This document shows, in pieces, positions 6,828-9,389 of a stretch of DNA of 9,389 nucleotides. The stretch spans positions 1 to 9,389 of the forward strand of contig JAATGE010000035.1 of assembly GCA_015654825.1 (NCBI GenBank), written 5' to 3'. The DNA comes from Rhodospirillales bacterium. Its GTDB lineage: Bacteria; Pseudomonadota; Alphaproteobacteria; Acetobacterales; Acetobacteraceae. The notes beneath the pieces were generated by a model. That model saw only the letters and a list, made by a program, of their open reading frames with translations, had not been told where the DNA came from and ran no database searches. A program made the position numbers and the translations under genes. Position 1 is the stretch's first letter. The number at the start of each line of letters is the position of its first letter.

Positions 6828-8161
6828 TACGTGTCGTTCGATTTTGCGTAGGTATCGCCAAAATCGGTGCCCCCGACGGACATGTTGTATGGCGTCGAGG
6901 CAAATGCGCTGACGCCAATGCCGTGCGAGGCGTTCTGCAGGTCCGCATCGCAGCTCGCCGCGCCTTCATCGCCCGACGATACGAAAATCGAAATGCCTTC
7001 GGTCACCGCTTGCTGGTAAATACTGTTATACGCCGCGTTGCCGGCCGCCCCGTTCGCGGCCTCGCATTCACCGTAGCTGATACTGACGATCGTAGGCGGC
7101 GTGCTGCTGTTGACCAGATTTTGCAGGGCGATCAGGCCACCGAAACCATTCACCGTGTCCGCGCACGCCGCCAGTTGGATCGCGGCATCGGGTGCCGCGG
7201 CACTTGCCCATTCGGCGTCGAGTTCGGCTTCGGATTCGTTGCCGCCGAGCACGCCCGGGTCCGCACAGTTATTGCGGCCGCCGGGTAGTTTCGGGTGCGT
7301 CAGTTCGAAGGATCCGGACTTGTATTTCGCCAGGCCGAAGGTCTTCCTGAAATCCGTCCAATCGGTCTTGCTGTAGACGTCGGTATCTTCGATCACGACG
7401 ATGCTTTGGCCCCGGCCGGTGATGCCGGCCTTGAACAGCGGTGTCAGATTATAGATCTTCGCAAGATCCGCTGGCACCACAGCCTCGTAACCCTCGCCGT
7501 TGCCGCCGGTGAAAGTGTAGGCTGGCCGTGTCTTGAAATTCGTGTGCGGCCGGAAATCGTGCAATGAAACGATCCCTTCCACCACATCCGCCAGCGCGGC
7601 GGGAATCTGTGGATCGCTCATGTTGGCGATATGCGGCGTGCCCCCGGCATCCAAGTGGTGAATTTCGCTGTGAAACGCTTCGCGCACCTGGCCCGCGGTG
7701 CCGCTGAAATCGATAATCGTGCGGCCATCGGATACCGCGTTCACCTGAAACCCATGGTCGTCGAGCCAGCCCACTACCGCGGCGATCCTTGCCGGGGGCG
7801 GTCCGAATGCAGCGCCAAACCGCCTCGCCGATATCCAGCGATGGTACGATGCCCAATTTTGGTCATACAGCCCGGCGATAAAGCCTTCGAGCGCCGCCTT
7901 GGCGCCGGCGGTGCGCTTCAACAGCAGCTGCATATGAGGCAGAACCATCGAATCCGCGACCGGCCCGCGATCATTTTGCGCAACGGCTTCCGGCCTGGTA
8001 TTGCCGCCGAGGGAAACCAGCTGCGTTTCATCAACGATCGGCGGGACGCCGGGATTGCCAGAGCCGCCCATTGTATCGGCTCCCTTGGCCGGCGCCATGA
8101 TGGCGAGCCCGGCCGCCGCCAACGCAATACGGGATGCGCGGATAAGGGACTTTTGTTTCAC
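6740..8161 (-). CDS. N-terminal fragment of the S53 protease (signal, prodomain, Glu/Asp half)
   Basis: Read without correction, this frame gives 473 residues from the GTG at 8161. Residues 1-455 are genuine sedolisin sequence, ending T-N-R-K-D-Y-G; the last 18 (Q-H-R-R-T-F-Q and on) are out-of-frame tail. It carries the secretion signal, the prodomain and the Glu311/Asp315/Asp398 residues but no nucleophilic Ser, so alone it should be proteolytically inactive. Upstream in-frame starts (TTG at 8185, or a longer frame to 8284) would overlap or crowd the neighbouring gene's end and spoil the signal peptide. Confidence 0.7.
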   Translation of the reverse strand: MKQKSLIRASRIALAAAGLAIMAPAKGADTMGGSGNPGVPPIVDETQLVSLGGNTRPEAVAQNDRGPVADSMVLPHMQLLLKRTAGAKAALEGFIAGLYDQNWASYHRWISARRFGAAFGPPPARIAAVVGWLDDHGFQVNAVSDGRTIIDFSGTAGQVREAFHSEIHHLDAGGTPHIANMSDPQIPAALADVVEGIVSLHDFRPHTNFKTRPAYTFTGGNGEGYEAVVPADLAKIYNLTPLFKAGITGRGQSIVVIEDTDVYSKTDWTDFRKTFGLAKYKSGSFELTHPKLPGGRNNCADPGVLGGNESEAELDAEWASAAAPDAAIQLAACADTVNGFGGLIALQNLVNSSTPPTIVSISYGECEAANGAAGNAAYNSIYQQAVTEGISIFVSSGDEGAASCDADLQNASHGIGVSAFASTPYNMSVGGTDFGDTYAKSNDTYWSGTNRKDYGQHRRTFQKFPGIILAQVS

Positions 8162-8171
8162 TTTGGAAATG

Positions 8172-8177
8172 CTCCTC
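8172..8177 (-). promoter_or_regulatory. Ribosome-binding site deciding the sedolisin GTG start
   Basis: On the minus strand GAGGAG lies 10 nt before the GTG at 8161, a near-ideal Shine-Dalgarno arrangement. It supports this GTG over the upstream TTG and ATG options in the same frame. Confidence 0.55.
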
Positions 8178-8196
8178 GTAAACAAATGGACCAGAT

Positions 8197-8213
8197 GGCC
8201 GCTGAACGCGGCC
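8197..8213 (-). other. Hairpin between the two protease genes
   Basis: GGCCGC (8197-8202) and GCGGCC (8208-8213) form a perfect 6-bp stem with a 5-base loop TGAAC. It lies in the 80-bp gap between the tandem protease genes. There is no T-run on the minus strand after it, so it is a weak terminator candidate at best. It could instead partly decouple expression of the two genes. Confidence 0.25.
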
Positions 8214-8241
8214 CGCCCCGGCGAAACTCGTTCCTGCAGGG

Positions 8242-9389
8242 CTATTTTCCAATCAAACCCAGCGGCGTGCCGATGCCGGTGCACAAATCGTAGCCGATCT
8301 GCGCCCGCTTGCGTGCGCCGTTAGGGCAGGCGCCCTTGGCGATATCGGTAAAGTTGGCCGCATTGCCCAATCCGGCATAAATCCCCGTGAGCTCCGCCGG
8401 CGTGCCGGCGTTGAAGGTGCCGGCATCGTTGACCAGGGCCGCGACGGATGGACTGCCCATGCTGGTGCCGCCGACCACGACCCAATCCAATTCCGTTCCG
8501 TTATACGGTATCGAATCGTAAATCCATGCGCCGGTTTGCGGATCGCCATCGAATGTCACATCCGGCACGCCGCGGTGCGGGCCCACGATGCGCTTCACCG
8601 CGCTTTGGAAAGCGGGGCGCAAAATCAGACTGCTGTCACCGCCGCCCGTGCTCGACCAGGCGGTCTGCGCCACGAAATCACCGGCGCGGCTGCGCTTTAT
8701 CGTGGTGCCGCCGACCGCAACCACGTTGGGAAACACCGCCGGCTGCGCGGACCCGCCAATGTCCCCGGTGGATGCAAAAAATACCACGTTGGCGGCATTC
8801 AGCTGCGCCATGTAGCCGGCTTCGCCGAGAAACTCGGCCCCGCTCCAGCTATTGGAAACTTCGCCGCCGCCGGCATTGGAAACCAGGCCTGCCGCGACCT
8901 GGTCCGCCGCGTACAGGTCGGCCACGCCGTTGGATGCAGCCTCTATCAAAACGATGTTGGCGTGCGGTGCCAGGGCATGAACCATTTCGATATCCAGCGA
9001 CTCCTCCAGTTCCCAGCCGCCGCTGCCGTCCTGCGCCGGTTGCGTGCCGCCGGCATAGACCACCCGGAAATTACTGCCGTTAATCGCCGGCAGGCCGAAA
9101 TGGGCACTGAATGCCGCCAGGTCCGCCGCGGCATTCGGATCATCGAAGGCATCCACAATGGCGATTGTGCGGCTGCCGCCTGTGGCCAGAGCGGTGGCCG
9201 TTGTTGGATTGCAACCAGGCACCGAGGCGGCCAGCCCGTACAGGCACGCCAGCGAGGCGGGTGTTTCGTAATTGCCGTACGGTGCGGTTGCCGGCGCGGC
9301 GTGGCCGGAGGGCACAAAAATCTGCGTGTTGGTGTGCTCCGTGTGGCCGGCATCCTCCGGCCGGGCGAGGCTCGCGCCCGGCACGATTA
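8242..9389 (-). CDS. Sedolisin-family (peptidase S53) protease, 5' end outside the window
   Basis: The frame is open to the right edge and ends at TAG (8242-8244). At least 380 residues are present, counted from a GTG at 9384 that need not be the true start. A lead segment with Y36-G-N-Y-E-T-P-A-S-L-A-C-L-Y-G-L resembles the start of S53 catalytic domains. Then come T73-I-A-I-V-D-A-F-D-D-P, catalytic Glu127 and Asp131 in E-E-S-L-D, oxyanion Asp208 in S-T-G-D, and Ser308 in G-G-T-S-M-G-S-P. The C-terminal N344-F-T-D-I-A-K-G and G364-Y-D-L-C-T-G-I-G match the Ca-binding end of the fold. No large prodomain is visible, so any propeptide is short or off-window. All catalytic residues are intact, unlike its downstream neighbour 80 bp away. 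It is a different subfamily from that gene, so a recent tandem duplication is unlikely. Export is assumed from the family, as the signal peptide is not in view. Confidence 0.9.
   Translation of the reverse strand, partial: IVPGASLARPEDAGHTEHTNTQIFVPSGHAAPATAPYGNYETPASLACLYGLAASVPGCNPTTATALATGGSRTIAIVDAFDDPNAAADLAAFSAHFGLPAINGSNFRVVYAGGTQPAQDGSGGWELEESLDIEMVHALAPHANIVLIEAASNGVADLYAADQVAAGLVSNAGGGEVSNSWSGAEFLGEAGYMAQLNAANVVFFASTGDIGGSAQPAVFPNVVAVGGTTIKRSRAGDFVAQTAWSSTGGGDSSLILRPAFQSAVKRIVGPHRGVPDVTFDGDPQTGAWIYDSIPYNGTELDWVVVGGTSMGSPSVAALVNDAGTFNAGTPAELTGIYAGLGNAANFTDIAKGACPNGARKRAQIGYDLCTGIGTPLGLIGK

Larger units (their letters stand above)
6015..8161 (-). pseudogene. Frameshifted sedolisin-family (peptidase S53) secreted protease with prodomain
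   Basis: Two overlapping minus-strand frames together make one pepstatin-insensitive carboxyl (S53) protease. Adding one base near 6797 gives exactly 715 codons plus TAG. The order is signal peptide (about 1-28), pro-kumamolisin activation domain (about 45-205) and catalytic domain (about 220-715). Catalytic Glu311 and Asp315 sit in E-A-E-L-D, oxyanion Asp398 in S-S-G-D, and Ser594 in G-G-T-S-F-A-S-P. The C-terminal Ca-site region holds Y653-D-V-T-L-G-D and G696-W-D-F-A-T-G-I-G. As sequenced, GGT (ending at 6797) must be followed by TCA starting at the same base, so the frame is lost and reads 19 more codons to a stop at 6740. The GTG at 8161 was chosen because GAGGAG (8172-8177) lies 10 nt upstream and the signal peptide then starts M-K-Q-K. 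A recent mutation or sequencing error are both possible. Such enzymes normally act outside the cytoplasm at acid pH. Confidence 0.85.

Noticed and set aside
7631..8293. 220-codon plus-strand open frame over the sedolisin N-terminus
   Set aside because: It is antisense to the signal peptide and prodomain, which have clear family features. There is no supporting motif.
8448..9083. 211-codon plus-strand open frame
   Set aside because: It is Arg/Pro/Cys-rich antisense shadow of the intact sedolisin.

Overview
This 9.4-kb window is high-GC bacterial chromosome. The interspersed palindromic repeats, GC-biased codon use and gene content suggest an alphaproteobacterium, most likely of the Acetobacteraceae. 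That assignment rests on recalled repeat styles, not on a search.

Bases 1-340 hold no gene I can support. They carry two hairpin-forming intergenic repeats in opposite orientations (24-78 and 162-222) and a short inverted repeat just before the first gene (294-317). Bases 341-5162 (+ strand) are a tightly packed four-gene efflux operon with the order of E. coli ytcA-mdtN-mdtO-mdtP. It encodes a small lipoprotein/two-helix protein (YtcA), a HlyD/EmrA-type periplasmic adaptor (MdtN-like), an FUSC-domain inner-membrane transporter (MdtO-like) and a TolC/NodT-type outer-membrane lipoprotein channel (MdtP-like). The genes are 2 nt apart or overlap (by 20 and 14 nt), so they are probably translationally coupled. 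Together they would form a tripartite pump spanning both membranes. A second copy of the intergenic repeat (5204-5257) starts about 40 bp after the last stop codon and may end transcription.

Bases 5163-6014 are a junction zone. They hold the repeat, a 57-codon hypothetical ORF (5359-5532), and what looks like the 5' end of a secreted-protein gene (from 5568). That reading frame runs directly into a 91-bp AT-rich nested palindrome (5717-5807), after which no credible continuation is seen.

Bases 6015-9389 (- strand) hold two tandem sedolisin (peptidase S53) genes. The first in transcription order (8242-9389, entering from the right edge, so its 5' end is missing) keeps all expected catalytic residues. 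The second (8161-6015) has a signal peptide, a pro-kumamolisin-type prodomain and a catalytic domain. It is broken by a one-base frameshift near 6797 that separates the Glu/Asp catalytic residues from the Ser nucleophile. Restoring one base gives exactly 715 codons plus a stop. Parts of this block are visibly less GC-rich than the efflux operon, which fits a different history for the protease segment.

No tRNA, rRNA, CRISPR array or transposase gene was seen. I found no clearly new multi-gene system. The points most worth a second look are the broken sedolisin, the nested palindrome with its truncated neighbour, and the repeats bracketing the pump operon.
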